This document shows, one piece after another, positions 52,601 through 61,701 of a stretch of DNA of 64,000 bases. The DNA is from Gp6-AA40 sp036407095 (lineage in GTDB: Bacteria; Acidobacteriota; Vicinamibacteria; Vicinamibacterales; UBA2999). The notes beneath the pieces were generated by a model. That model was not told the DNA's origin and did not search any database. It saw only the letters and a program-made list of their open reading frames with translations. Position numbers and translations under genes: made by a program. Each line of letters begins with the position of its first letter. Position 1 is the first letter of the stretch. Where the stretch lies: assembly GCA_036407095.1 (NCBI GenBank), contig DASWZV010000079.1:1-64000 (forward strand). The letters run 5' to 3'.

Positions 52601-53148
52601 GCCTGCAATACTCCGTCAGAGACGGTTGCGGTTACGCTGTATGTCCCGGCGCTGGTCGGCGTACCGGAGATGAATCCGGTTCCCACCATCACAGACAACC
52701 CTGGAGGCATGCCATTGGCCGTGTAGGTGACAGCCTGGCCATCGGGATCGCTTCCTTGTAGCTGCAGGCTCGTCGGCTGGCCAACCACCGACGACCGGCC
52801 GCCGGGATTGGCGAGAACCGGAGCGGCGTTGCTGAAGCCGCAAACCTCGTTCGACTTCGGACCTTCGAGATGCCCGGCGACGTACGCGGAAACGGCAAAA
52901 CAATACCGTTGTCCCGCAACCGCGCTCGGCCATCCGTAGGACGTGTTCAATCCAACGTCGATGTGCTGGGTGTACGTGCCTGACTGCGTGCCGACGTGCA
53001 CCATGTAGCCCTGCAGCGTTGATTCACGATTCGGGTCCCAAGCGAGGTTGATCGTATCGGCGGCGGCGGTTGCTGCCGCGGCGACGGTAATCAGGATCGA
53101 CCCGAGTGCAACGAGGAAAGTCCGAGAGCGAGCGTAAGTGTGTTCCAT
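49687..53148 (-). CDS. Large secreted multi-domain adhesin/carbohydrate-binding protein
   Basis: About 1153 residues with a signal peptide (ending ATAAADT). Domains in order: fibronectin III-like (INLAWDPNRESTLQGY), an Ig/cadherin-like putative Ig (NAAPVLANPGG), a Bacterial-Ig module with ASDNVGVTQVTWVNDRGG, a second Ig-like domain, a Ser/Thr-rich central domain, a repeat of the NVGVTQVTWVNDRGG module, a PKD/REJ-like module (VNAGADQAVTLP), a PA14 domain (GLRGEYFSG, VSDDGVRLWVN), and a LamG/concanavalin domain (GNHGTANTT, LEAWVMP, IDEIRIYNRAL). Probably it binds glycans or surfaces. Confidence 0.8.
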   Translation of the reverse strand: MEHTYARSRTFLVALGSILITVAAAATAAADTINLAWDPNRESTLQGYMVHVGTQSGTYTQHIDVGLNTSYGWPSAVAGQRYCFAVSAYVAGHLEGPKSNEVCGFSNAAPVLANPGGRSSVVGQPTSLQLQGSDPDGQAVTYTANGMPPGLSVMVGTGFISGTPTSAGTYSVTATVSDGVLQASQTFTWTITAAAGDSTSPLVTITGPTSAATFTTTSSTLSLSGTASDNVGVTQVTWVNDRGGNGVGTGTTTWSIGGVTLAAGTNNITVTARDAAGNVGTDVIAVSVNANVNVAPTLAAVSNQSTVVGQTVSLQLVGSDANSNPLTYSATGLPAGLSVAASTGLIAGAPVTAGTYSVTASVSDGSLSATRTFTWTVSAGVPTSPAPTPIAFLQGNYAVPQTPQSSVTVSFPGAQSAGNLNVVAIGWNDATSQVVSVTDARGNAYTRALATVQAGVQSQAIYYAANIAAGSTNSITVRFNTAVSFPDVRIAEYRGISAVTPVDGVRGATGTGTALTSGAVTTTAANVLLVGASYVQTVTTGAGSGYMSRMITTPNGSILEDRVVSAVGSYSATASSTGMGWVMQSVAFRGVGSSTGTDTAAPAIVITSPTSGTTFTTTASTLTLGGTASDNVGVTQVTWVNDRGGSGTATGTTSWSISGIALAANANTITVSARDAAGNTATDVITVTSSSVTPPPSNTAPAVNAGADQAVTLPSSVTLAGTATDDGQPTPSALITAWSKVSGPGTVTFGNSAALNTSATFSAAGAYVLRLSASDGALTSSDDLTVTVNATTTSGAGLRGEYFSGTAFGSLLVTRVDPTVNFNWGSGTPGSGLPADNFSVRWTGDVIAPVTGTYTFTTVSDDGVRLWVNSQQVIGNWSNHAAATDTSAGITLQAGQHYPIRLEYYEAGGLSEIRLQWSYSGQATQAIPQSALSPTSGGTVPDPTPTPTPSGLVAAYSFNASTGTTVADSSGMGNHGTANTTAAWSAGKFGNAMRFNGSNSVVTVPDSASLDLTTAMTLEAWVMPAAAQGGWRSVMHKNVDRYYLMASSDNNSPVGGGTFGAGNQNTYAASALPINVWTHLATTFDGKTVKLYVNGIQVASMPQATSITTSGGTLQIGGDGYGEFFNGSIDEIRIYNRALSAAEIQSTMNAPVQ

Positions 53149-53589
53149 GTCCTGAGGGTCAGCATGCCTTCGCACCTCTCAGAGCGGGGGAACTCCTCAA
53201 GAGGACATCGGGCGGAACTTGGTTATTGGTTCGCAATGCACGTCGCAACCCCGTTGCGCGACGTGTGCTGCACACCTAGCAAGTCGCCGGCCCAAAAAGA
53301 CGTGCGCGCTCGAGCGCGCTCACATCAGTCCACAACTCCTGACGAGTCTTGAATTTGATCGTGAAATGTCAATCGGTGAGAAACCCGATGCAAGGCAACG
53401 TCAATCCGCCTCGTGCGTAACAAAGTTACACCGGTGTGTGTGAGCTCGACATCAACGCGAGAGACACTGAAAACACCAAGCTAGGCTGTCGAAGCTTGAT
53501 CGCGATCAAGAAATCGGAAGGTGAACTGATCGTCGCTGAGAGAGACGCTCGACACACCTAGCCCTGCTGTGCCGCTCGAACGCGATCAG
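53149..53589. other. 441-base non-coding region upstream of the adhesin-like gene
   Basis: No gene is supportable. It contains a perfect 16-bp palindrome (GCGCGCTCGAGCGCGC, 53304-53319) and an imperfect hairpin at 53237-53268 (CACGTCGCAAC...GTTGCGCGACGTG), both in the 5' leader of the minus-strand adhesin gene. Base composition is less GC-rich than the neighbours, especially at 53340-53560. I do not recognise a riboswitch. Confidence 0.4.
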
Positions 53590-54099
53590 CTACTCGTCGG
53601 AGAGCGCAACGTAGATCAGGAACGGCGCGCAGACAACGCAGGCACCCACAAGCAGCATCATGGCGACGCTCGGCTGGAGCATACGCGACACGAACGCACC
53701 CGCTTCACCGAACGGGACGGTGCTCAGCACGTAGATCGCGAGCGCATCCACGGCCTCCCGGATGAATCCCCACGACAGCCCGAACAACGCGACAACGAGA
53801 CCGACCGCGCAGGCGCCGGCAACGCCATGCGACCAGGTGAGTGGCCGAGCTGCGGCATGCACGGCCTCGAGCCGTGCCCGCACTGCGGCGCGCCACCACA
53901 CCTGCCCCGCAGCCGGCACCCGGATCTCCCGGCGATCACGTTCATGATCGACCGACAACAGTCGTGTCACCGTCGCGACCTCCGCACACACGTCGCACGA
54001 TTCGATGTGTGCCGACAGCTCCTCGCTCAGCTGTCCGCAACCGTGCTGAGCGAAGACGCTCGCGACCACGTCGGCCTCACGCGAACATCTCGCGCTCAT
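53590..54099 (-). CDS. Putative membrane anti-sigma factor
   Basis: A 169-residue protein. A zinc-finger-like HIESCDVC (His-x3-Cys-x2-Cys, about 31-38) lies in the N-terminal helical part. Two transmembrane segments follow (HGVAGACAVGLVVALFGLSWGF and SVAMMLLVGACVVCAPFLIYVAL). It overlaps the sigma gene by four bases, the usual anti-sigma position. No periplasmic domain of size is present. Confidence 0.75.
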   Translation of the reverse strand: MSARCSREADVVASVFAQHGCGQLSEELSAHIESCDVCAEVATVTRLLSVDHERDRREIRVPAAGQVWWRAAVRARLEAVHAAARPLTWSHGVAGACAVGLVVALFGLSWGFIREAVDALAIYVLSTVPFGEAGAFVSRMLQPSVAMMLLVGACVVCAPFLIYVALSDE

Positions 54100-54677
54100 G
54101 AGCGGTCTCTCCCCTGCCCCAGCACCGCGAGAAGCCGGCGACGCGCGCGATGAAGCAGCGATTTCAGGCTCGACGTCCTCAGCCCGAGCACGCCGGCGAT
54201 TTCCTCATGTGAGAGTCCCTGCGCGTACGCCAGCCAGAGCATCGAGCGCTCACGCGGTTTCAGCTGGCCCATCGCCCGCGTCAGATCGAGTCGGCGAATC
54301 ACCCGCTCGGCGGCGTCGGGCTGATTTGAGCGGACGTCGCCTGACGCGGTGACATCGAGAAGCGTCTGTTCGCGTCGCGGACGGCGGCGATGGTCGTGCA
54401 CGAGATTCGTAGCGATGCGATACAGGTAGTTGCGCCGATGATCGTCGCTCTCGAAGACCGCGCGCGTCCGCAGGAAACGGTAGTACGCCTCCTGCAGGAG
54501 ATCGTCGGCGAGCCGATCGTCTCCCGTCATCCGCGCGAGATAGATCCAGACTGGACGTGCGGTCTGTTCGTAGAACAAGCGGAACGCATCCTCGGTCATC
54601 TGGAACGTTCGCTCGGCGTCATCGAAGGCCCCGGCGCGTTCCATATCCGTCAACGCAATGCTTCGCAGTTCGCTCAC
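54096..54677 (-). CDS. ECF RNA polymerase sigma factor
   Basis: A 193-residue ECF sigma. Region 2 is LFYEQTARPVWIYLARMTGDDRLADDLLQEAYYRF, and region 4 is LKPRERSMLWLAYAQGLSHEEIAGVLGLRTSSLKSLLHRARRRL. The frame extends to 55070, but the GTG at 54677 overlaps the upstream stop as GTGA. It is different from the SigR-like factor at 13 kb. The next gene is its anti-sigma factor. Confidence 0.85.
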   Translation of the reverse strand: MSELRSIALTDMERAGAFDDAERTFQMTEDAFRLFYEQTARPVWIYLARMTGDDRLADDLLQEAYYRFLRTRAVFESDDHRRNYLYRIATNLVHDHRRRPRREQTLLDVTASGDVRSNQPDAAERVIRRLDLTRAMGQLKPRERSMLWLAYAQGLSHEEIAGVLGLRTSSLKSLLHRARRRLLAVLGQGRDRS

Positions 54678-55546
54678 GCTTGCTGCTCCACTTTTGGCCG
54701 ATTGACGAGCCCCATGCGCGCCGAGATGACGTAGGCCACGATCGCCGATGCCACGAACCCGAACCCCAGCGCGGCGATGAGAACGCCCATGATCCAGAAG
54801 GCTTCCGCAAGTTCGGTGTCGACGCGCGTCTGTACCAGCCAGAACCCGACCCCGAGCGCGCCCAGGACGAGGCCGGCCTGCAGCGACCACAGGATCCGCG
54901 ACACCGGCGCGTTCGGCGTGCGCGACTCCACCTCGACGTTGATGGGCGCCGACTCGAGGAAGCGCCGTCCCGCCGCCGACTGGATATACGCCATCAACTC
55001 TTCGTTCGTGCCCAACCGATCGAGCAGCTTCGTATGCACCTCGGTCTGCGTCCTGGTGAGACGGAGCCACCTGCGATGATCGATGCCGGTTCTCACGAGC
55101 CAGATGAAGGCGCCCAGTATCGCGGAACCCAGCATCGTCAGACCAATCCCCGCGAGCATCATCTGCAAGATCTCGAACGATCGATCGAACGGACGCCGCT
55201 CGTTGTACTCGAAGCGCCCGAGGAAGTAGGACGGGTTGCGGACGATTTCGGGATGCTGCTGCAGGAACGCGACGAGCCCGGGATATGGCGCGAGATAGTC
55301 CGCCCGCGTGAGGAGCGTCGGGTCGGCTCTCAACACCTCAGAGACGGCGGGTGGGTACTGCCGAAGCAGCTCTTGCAGCCGCTCGCGCGTTTCGGGCGCG
55401 TTCGGGTTGTCCTGGTAGACCGGCACTTGAGCCTGAGCGGGGCGCGGCGGTGCCTTCAGGTTGTCGGGAACTTGAGCGAAAGTCGAGCCGGATGCGACAA
55501 CCACGCAGGCCGCGGTCAGCAGTGCCCGAGCTGTGATACGCGTCAT
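54674..55546 (-). CDS. Hypothetical membrane protein of an ECF operon
   Basis: A 290-residue protein with a signal sequence (ending STFAQ), an extracytoplasmic helical region to about 120 (PETRERLQELLRQYPPAVSEVL), then a transmembrane helix near 128-150, a cytoplasmic stretch (IDHRRWLRLTRTQTEVHTKLLDRLG) and two more helices near 215-270. It is upstream of and overlaps the sigma gene. The family is unknown to me; it could be the sensor or target of the sigma/anti-sigma pair. Confidence 0.65.
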   Translation of the reverse strand: MTRITARALLTAACVVVASGSTFAQVPDNLKAPPRPAQAQVPVYQDNPNAPETRERLQELLRQYPPAVSEVLRADPTLLTRADYLAPYPGLVAFLQQHPEIVRNPSYFLGRFEYNERRPFDRSFEILQMMLAGIGLTMLGSAILGAFIWLVRTGIDHRRWLRLTRTQTEVHTKLLDRLGTNEELMAYIQSAAGRRFLESAPINVEVESRTPNAPVSRILWSLQAGLVLGALGVGFWLVQTRVDTELAEAFWIMGVLIAALGFGFVASAIVAYVISARMGLVNRPKVEQQA

Positions 55547-55578
55547 ACCCCCCTTAATACGGGGCGTACGGAAAAAGG

Positions 55579-56622
55579 TTAGCGGTTCGAAGACACCTCG
55601 TTCCGGAGACGTTCAGCGAGCACCTTGATGATCTTTTCCCCGTGAAACCGGCCGTTCTCGATGAAGATGTTGCCCGTGTGCCGGCCCGCGACCGCTCCGC
55701 CGGCTACGAACAGGTTGGGGACGTTCGTTTCCAGCGTCTCCAGATCCATCGACGGCGCGAGCGTCTCGGGATGGATGCGCACACCAGCCCGCCTCATGAG
55801 CTCGACATCGGGGTGATACCCCGTCAGGAGAAACACGCCTTCGGCCGGCAGCGACTCGCGGACGCCGTGACGTTCGATGACGACCTCGGTCGGCCTGATC
55901 TCGACGACCGTCGACTCGAAACGCGCGGCGATCGAACCTTCCTTGATCCGGTTCTCGATATCGGGTCGCACCCAGTACTTGATCGAATCGCCCAGCGTTG
56001 CATGGCGATGTACCAGCGTGACGTGCGCACCACCCCGGAACAGTTCGAGCGAAGCCTCCGCGGCCGAGTTCTTTCCACCAACGACGACCACGCGCTGCCG
56101 ATAGTACGGATGTGCGTCGGTGTAGTAGTGGGAGACGTGCGGCAGATCCTCGCCCGGCACGTTGAGCAGGTTCGGGATGTCGTAGTACCCGATCGCGAGC
56201 ACGACGGCTCGCGCGTGACGCACGCGCCGCTGACGTGATCCGGACATCGAGGGGCTTGTCCCGAGCGAAGTCGAGGGAGCACGACTCTCGCTCGTCACCA
56301 CGAAGACGTCGTCTTCTCGTTCAATCTCGACGACCGATTCGTGAAACGAGATCGGGAGCGCATAGGTGTCGACGACACGCCGGTAATAGCGAAGCGCTTC
56401 AAGGCGCGTGGGTTTGTCGTACGGCGTGATGAGCGGCAGCCCGCCAATCTCCAGCAGTTCCGGCGTGGTGAAGAACACCATGTGCATCGGAAAGTTGAAG
56501 ATCGAGTTGACGAGAATCCCCTGCTCGACGATGGCGAAGTCGAGCCCGTTTTGTTTCGCGGCAATGGCGGTCGCGAGGCCAGACGGCCCCGCCCCGACGA
56601 TCAGTACATCTCGAACGGCCAT
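55579..56622 (-). CDS. ypdA: YpdA-like flavin disulfide reductase
   Basis: A 347-residue thioredoxin-reductase-fold protein resembling YpdA, the bacillithiol disulfide reductase. FAD motif VLIVGAGPSGLATAIAAKQNG, FFTTPELLEIGGLPL, NADPH motif VVVVGGKNSAAEASLELFRGG and FVAGGAVAGRHTGNIFIENGR are present; it has no CxxC, as in YpdA. Residues 116-125 (PSTSLGTSPS) are an insertion encoded by a dispersed DNA repeat also found in gltD. It lies 12 bases after lysC and may read thiol redox state. Confidence 0.8.
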   Translation of the reverse strand: MAVRDVLIVGAGPSGLATAIAAKQNGLDFAIVEQGILVNSIFNFPMHMVFFTTPELLEIGGLPLITPYDKPTRLEALRYYRRVVDTYALPISFHESVVEIEREDDVFVVTSESRAPSTSLGTSPSMSGSRQRRVRHARAVVLAIGYYDIPNLLNVPGEDLPHVSHYYTDAHPYYRQRVVVVGGKNSAAEASLELFRGGAHVTLVHRHATLGDSIKYWVRPDIENRIKEGSIAARFESTVVEIRPTEVVIERHGVRESLPAEGVFLLTGYHPDVELMRRAGVRIHPETLAPSMDLETLETNVPNLFVAGGAVAGRHTGNIFIENGRFHGEKIIKVLAERLRNEVSSNR

Positions 56623-56634
56623 AACAGTACGCGC

Positions 56635-58050
56635 CTACGCCGGCACAACGCCGGTTTGATCGAGTCGAAATGCCTTGTGCAGCGCGCGGACGGCGGCCGC
56701 CGCGTCGCCTTCCTCGACGACGAGCGAGATGTTGCGTTCCGACGAGCCCTGGGAAATCGCGATGACGTTGATCCGTTCGGCGCCGAGCGCGCCGAACACC
56801 GTGGCGGCGATGCCGGGCGTGCCGCGCATGCGATCGCCGATCGCCGCAACCACGGCAACCGGCTGCGACGCGATCTCTTCGATGTGGCCTCGTGCCAGCT
56901 CGAATTCGAGCGCGGCGCTGAGCGCCTTCAGCACACCCGGCGCCTCGGAGGCGCTGATCACGAAGCAGATGTTGTTCTCCGACGAGGCCTGCGAAATCAT
57001 CAGCACGTTCGACTGCTGCTCGGCGACGACGTCGAACGCCTTGGCCACGATCCCGGGAATGCCCTGCATGCCGGTGCCGCTGATCCCGATGAGGCTCACG
57101 CCGCGAATCGAGGTAACCGCCTTGACACCGGGCACCGACGGGTCGCCCTCGACGCTCACCCGGGTGCCAGGGTGTGAGGGGTTGAAGCTGTTGAGAATGC
57201 GTACGGGAATCCGCCGGCGGAACGCCGGCAGAATCGTCTTGTAGTGCAGGACCTTCGCGCCGTAGTACGCGAGCTCTGACGCTTCGCTGTAGGAGATCTC
57301 GGAGAGCGTCCTCGCAGCCCGTACCTCGGATGGGTTCGCCGTCATCACGCCGTCGACGTCGGTCCAGATCCACACTTCATCGGCATCGAGTGCAGCGCCG
57401 AGAATCGATGCCGAATAATCCGATCCCCCGCGCCCCAGCGTCGTCTGAACGCCATCGATCGTCGCGCCGATGAACCCCGTCACGACCGGGACGTCGCCAC
57501 GCGCCACCATCGGCCCGAGGCGAGCCGTGGTCCGTGCCCGCGTTTCGTCCATGAGCGGCTCGGCACCCCCGAACTGATCCGTCGTGACGAGGATCTCGGT
57601 AGCGTCGATCGCCTCCGAGCCGCGCGCACGTCCGCGGATCGCGGCCGCGACGAGCGGCGCTGCCAGCATCTCGCCGATTCCGGAAATCGCGTCGAGCAGC
57701 CGCGGCGTGAGCTCGTGGACCATCGAAAGCCCGAAGCACAGCTTCTCGAATCGATCGAGACGGCGGTCGATCTCGGCAAGGACCGCCGTGCGGCCGGCCT
57801 CGTCGGACACCAGCGTCGCTGCCGCGGCCCGATGGATGTCGAACAGCTGCCGGCGAATGGCGGGATCCCAGTGCCCCTTCGACGCGGCCCGCGCGGTGTC
57901 GATGAGCATGTTGGTCACGCCGCTCATCGCGGACGTGACGACCGCCACGCGATGGCCTTTGGAGAGTTGATCCGTGACGAGGCGTGCGGCTTGCGCGATA
58001 CGGTCGGCGGAACCGACGGAGGTCCCACCGAATTTCATGACTATGAGCAT
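56635..58050 (-). CDS. lysC: Aspartate kinase
   Basis: A 471-residue monofunctional aspartokinase, the first step to lysine, threonine and methionine. Motifs are VMKFGGTSVG, TSAMSGVTN, GFIGATIDGVQTTLGRGGSDYSA and WTDVDGVMTANP, with ACT-type regulatory domains at the C-terminus (SGTGMQGIPGI, SQGSSERNISLVV). ATG at 58050 was chosen over the longer frame, which begins in a heptamer repeat. It is followed by ypdA. Confidence 0.95.
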   Translation of the reverse strand: MLIVMKFGGTSVGSADRIAQAARLVTDQLSKGHRVAVVTSAMSGVTNMLIDTARAASKGHWDPAIRRQLFDIHRAAAATLVSDEAGRTAVLAEIDRRLDRFEKLCFGLSMVHELTPRLLDAISGIGEMLAAPLVAAAIRGRARGSEAIDATEILVTTDQFGGAEPLMDETRARTTARLGPMVARGDVPVVTGFIGATIDGVQTTLGRGGSDYSASILGAALDADEVWIWTDVDGVMTANPSEVRAARTLSEISYSEASELAYYGAKVLHYKTILPAFRRRIPVRILNSFNPSHPGTRVSVEGDPSVPGVKAVTSIRGVSLIGISGTGMQGIPGIVAKAFDVVAEQQSNVLMISQASSENNICFVISASEAPGVLKALSAALEFELARGHIEEIASQPVAVVAAIGDRMRGTPGIAATVFGALGAERINVIAISQGSSERNISLVVEEGDAAAAVRALHKAFRLDQTGVVPA

Positions 58051-58074
58051 GGGTATGGTGGAGGGAAACACCTG

Positions 58075-58204
58075 TAGGTCAAAGGGCAAAGGTCAAAAGG
58101 CAAAAGTCGCCAACGTTGCGCTTTCCGATTTGGAGCCATGCGGTCGCAATCACACATGTACTTTGAACCTGACCTTTCACCTTTGACTTTTGACCTTTGA
58201 CCTA
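58075..58204. repeat. Heptamer-type hairpin, word AGGTCAA
   Basis: 58075-58108 and 58171-58204 are inverted repeats at 28 of 34 positions. The arms are built from variants of GGTCAAA and GGCAAAA. The loop is 62 bases. It fills the space between the permease stop and the lysC start. Confidence 0.65.
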
Positions 58205-58216
58205 AGTCTACCCCGC

Positions 58217-60172
58217 CTACCCCACGTGCACCCGCGGGCGCCGTGCGGGATCGGGCTCGAATTGTCTCAGGACCTCGCGCGTGACCGGCGCGGTGTCGCC
58301 TTCGCCGAACGCAAGGAACTTCAGCAGATAGGCGATCGGGTTGCCTTCGGTCCATCCGAAGTAGACATGCGGGATCTGACCGGTCTGATCTCTGATGTAG
58401 ATCAACAACGCCGCGATCGCGTTTGGAATCGCCGGACTCCGCGAGCGCAGCACACGGTGGCCGCCGATTTCGACGCCCTGCAGCTTCAACACGTCGCTGA
58501 ATTCGGACGCGTCTCCGGGCTGCACCTCGAGGAACAGCACCGGGTCCGACGCAGGCACATGATGCGACTCGATCGCTTCGCGCAGCTTGTCCTGGTATTC
58601 CTCTGGCAGGCCAGACCCCGGACGGTTCGCGATGATCCGGATACCCCTGGCACTCCGGGCAGCTTCCCAGATGTAGGCGAGCGCCGAGTCGTCCGGCTCG
58701 AAGCCGTGTACGCGAAGCTCGGTCGAACGGAGCGTTCGTGACACCAGCGACATCACCACGATCGTCAGGATGAACAGCGACGCAATCTTGAGCCCCTCCG
58801 GCTGCTCGACCATGTTGGTCACGAGCGTGTAGAGAAACACCCCCGTGATCACGAGGTACGGCAGCCAGCCACGCCGATGGCGCCAGGTCACAATCGCAAT
58901 CGCCAACGCCCCTGAGCTCATGAGCACCAGCACGCCGGTGGCGTACGCTCCGCCTTGAGCGACGACGCTGGCTTGAAAAGCGATGCTGATGGCGATCGCA
59001 ATGCCGGTGATGATCGCAACGAGCGGCCGATTCGCACGCGCCCATTCCGGCGCCATTCCGTAGCGCGGCAGATAGCGCGGCACGAGCGTCAACAGCCCGG
59101 CCATCGCCGATGATCCCGCGAACCACAAGATCACGATGGTCGCCAGGTCGTACACCGTACCGAACGAATCACCGAGCAGTTCGTGCGCCAGATACGCCAG
59201 CGCACGCCCATCAGCGGCGTTGCCGGGCCGGAAGGCCTCTGCGGGAATCAGCAGGACGGTGACGAGGCTGCTCGCCATGAGCATGATGCTCATGATCAGC
59301 GCGGCCGTGAGCAGGAGCTTCTTGGTGTTGCGGATGCGTCCGTGTGGAGCGTCTTCGGTGTCTCCCGCATCGCCCCGCACGAGCGGCATCACCGCGACCC
59401 CGGTTTCGAAACCCGACAACCCGAGCGCGAGCTTGGGAAACAGCACCAAGGCCATCGCCACCATCATCACGGGATGACCGTGCTCGGCGACGAGCATCGC
59501 ACGCCAGTTGGCGAGGACGTCGGGATGCTGCCAGATCGCGAGGACACCGGTTGCGATGACGACCGCGTTGAGCGCCATGTACGCGACCACGATCCCGACC
59601 GCCAGCGCAATCGCTTCACCGAAACCCTTGAGAAACACCCCGCCGAGAACGAGCAGCAACAGAATCGTCAGAGCGATCGGGTGATTCAGCGACGTTGGCG
59701 CCAACGGATTCTGAATGATGTGAGCCGCCGCATCCGCGGCCGACAACGTGATCGTGATCACGAAGCCCGTCGCCGCGAACCCGAGCAGGCACAGGACGAC
59801 CGCCTTGCCCTTCCATCTGGGAAAGAGCTTCTCGAGGATGAGGATGCTGCCCTGACCGTACGGGCTGAGATCGGCGACCCGGCTGTACATCGGAAACGCC
59901 CCGAGCAGCGTGAGCACGACGAGCACGAACGTGGCAAGCGGTGACAGCGCGCCGGCGGCCAGGAACGCGATGCTCGGCTGATACGCCAGCGTCGAGAAGT
60001 AGTCGACGCCGGTCAGGCACATGACTTTCCACCAGTCCGCGGTGTGAGCGTTGGCGGAACCGCCCTGTGTGTGCTCTTCGTAGAACCACCGGCTCAGTTG
60101 CTGCCCGAAGGCCCAACGGGCGCTGGAGGACGGAGCGGCGGGTTCCAACCGGCGGTAAGGGGTTCCCTGCAA
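58217..60172 (-). CDS. APC superfamily amino acid permease
   Basis: About 651 residues from TTG at 60172. About twelve hydrophobic segments start with MCLTGVDYFSTLAYQPSIAFLAAGALSP, a signature seen in APC permeases. A cytoplasmic domain of about 170 residues (from about 480) follows the last helices, with an alternating fold (GIRIIANRPGSGLPEEYQDK and DPVLFLEVQPGDASEF) that may be regulatory. The frame extends in from the gltD region, so the true start could be earlier. It is downstream of gltD and may import glutamate or a related amino acid; this is inferred from context only. Confidence 0.75.
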   Translation of the reverse strand: MQGTPYRRLEPAAPSSSARWAFGQQLSRWFYEEHTQGGSANAHTADWWKVMCLTGVDYFSTLAYQPSIAFLAAGALSPLATFVLVVLTLLGAFPMYSRVADLSPYGQGSILILEKLFPRWKGKAVVLCLLGFAATGFVITITLSAADAAAHIIQNPLAPTSLNHPIALTILLLLVLGGVFLKGFGEAIALAVGIVVAYMALNAVVIATGVLAIWQHPDVLANWRAMLVAEHGHPVMMVAMALVLFPKLALGLSGFETGVAVMPLVRGDAGDTEDAPHGRIRNTKKLLLTAALIMSIMLMASSLVTVLLIPAEAFRPGNAADGRALAYLAHELLGDSFGTVYDLATIVILWFAGSSAMAGLLTLVPRYLPRYGMAPEWARANRPLVAIITGIAIAISIAFQASVVAQGGAYATGVLVLMSSGALAIAIVTWRHRRGWLPYLVITGVFLYTLVTNMVEQPEGLKIASLFILTIVVMSLVSRTLRSTELRVHGFEPDDSALAYIWEAARSARGIRIIANRPGSGLPEEYQDKLREAIESHHVPASDPVLFLEVQPGDASEFSDVLKLQGVEIGGHRVLRSRSPAIPNAIAALLIYIRDQTGQIPHVYFGWTEGNPIAYLLKFLAFGEGDTAPVTREVLRQFEPDPARRPRVHVG

Positions 60173-60234
60173 GGTGAGTCTTCGGCGACGCTCAAGTATG
60201 CACTGAAGTGGCCGGCCCCGGCCGTCCCCAGGAC

Positions 60235-61693
60235 CTATGCCAGCGGCGCGGGGAGCTGGGACACGCCCATCAGATAGGCATCGATTGCCCGAGCCGCGCT
60301 GCGGCCCTCGGCGATGGCCCAGACGATGAGCGACTGGCCGCGTTGCATGTCTCCTGCGGTGAAGACGCCGGGCACGTTCGTCATCCACGCCTGATCGCGT
60401 CCCACGTTGCCCCGATTGGTCAGCGTCACACCAAGGTCGCGCAGCAGTGCGCTCTTCTCGGGGCCGACAAATCCCATGGCCAGGAGCACGAGCTCGGTCT
60501 TGATCTCGAATGAGCTGCCGGGGACCGGCACGAACTGCACGCGGCCACCTGCCCCGAGCGCAGTCGAGGGGTCCCGCTTCATCTCGACCTTCGTCGCGTG
60601 AAGGGCGCGCACCTCGCCGTTGCGGCCTGAGAAGCGCTCGGTCGACACCGAATAGACGCGCTCGCCGCCTTCTTCGTGGGCGGTCGATACGCGGAAGATA
60701 TTCGGCCACTGCGGCCACGGGTTCTCGGCTGCCCGCTCGAGCGGCGGCATCGGCAGGAGCTCGAGTTGATGCACCAGGCGCGCACCCTGACGATGCGCCG
60801 TGCCGAGACAATCGGCCCCGGTGTCGCCACCGCCAATGATGACCACGTGTTTGTCGTGGGCGGTGATGAACCGATCGTCGGGGATGTCGTCCCCTTCGCA
60901 GCGCCGGTTCTGCAGCGTGAGGTAGTCCATCGCGAAGTGGACGCCTCGCAACTCGCGGCCGGGCACTGGCAAATCGCGCGGCTGTCCTGCGCCGCCGGCC
61001 AGGAGCACCGCGTCATAGTCGGCACGCAGCCGATCGGCCGGGACATCCACACCGACGTTGATCCCCGCCCTGAAGACGACGCCCTCCGCTTCCATGACCG
61101 CGAGACGGCGATCCAGGAAGCGCTTCTCCATCTTGAACTCGGGAATTCCGTAGCGCAGCAGCCCGCCGATCCGGTCGGACTTCTCGAAGACGGTCACCGA
61201 GTGACCGGCGCGATTCAGTTGATCGGCCGCTGCGAGACCGGCGGGACCGGATCCGACGATCGCCACCTTCTTCCACGTGCGACTCGTCGGTGGCCGCGGC
61301 GTGACCCACCCTTCGTCCCACGCCCGATCGATGATCGACGCCTCGACCGATTTGATGGTGACCGGATCCTCGTTGATGCCGAGCACGCACGCACCTTCAC
61401 AAGGCGCGGGACAGAGCTTCCCGGTGAACTCGGGAAAATTGTTGGTCGCGTGCAGGCGCTCGATCGCTGCCTGCCAGCGATCGCGATAGACGAGGTCGTT
61501 CCAGTCGGGAATGAGATTGCCGAGCGGGCACCCCTGATGACAGAAGGGGATGCCGCAGTCCATGCAGCGCGCCCCCTGCGCCTCGAGCTCACCCGCCGGG
61601 TATGGCAGATAGACCTCGCGCCAGTCGTGGATACGCTCGGTCACCGGACGAGTGGGATGTTTCTTCCGATGGATTTCGATGAAGCCGGTCGGC

Positions 61694-61701
<8 letters not shown>
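60235..61701 (-). CDS. gltD: Glutamate synthase small subunit
   Basis: A 488-residue subunit carrying FAD, NADPH and two 4Fe-4S clusters. CMDCGIPFCHQGCPLGNLIP and CPAPCEGACVLGINEDPVTI hold the cluster ligands, IVGSGPAGLAAADQLNRAGH is the FAD fold, and GGGDTGADC is the NADPH fold. Residues about 377-386 (PSTALGAGG) are coded by an insert of the same DNA repeat as in ypdA. It overlaps gltB by eight bases. Confidence 0.95.

Noticed and set aside
53176..53589. Cyclic-di-GMP (GEMM) or other riboswitch before the adhesin gene
   Set aside because: Stems are present, but I could not find the conserved GEMM sequence elements on either strand.
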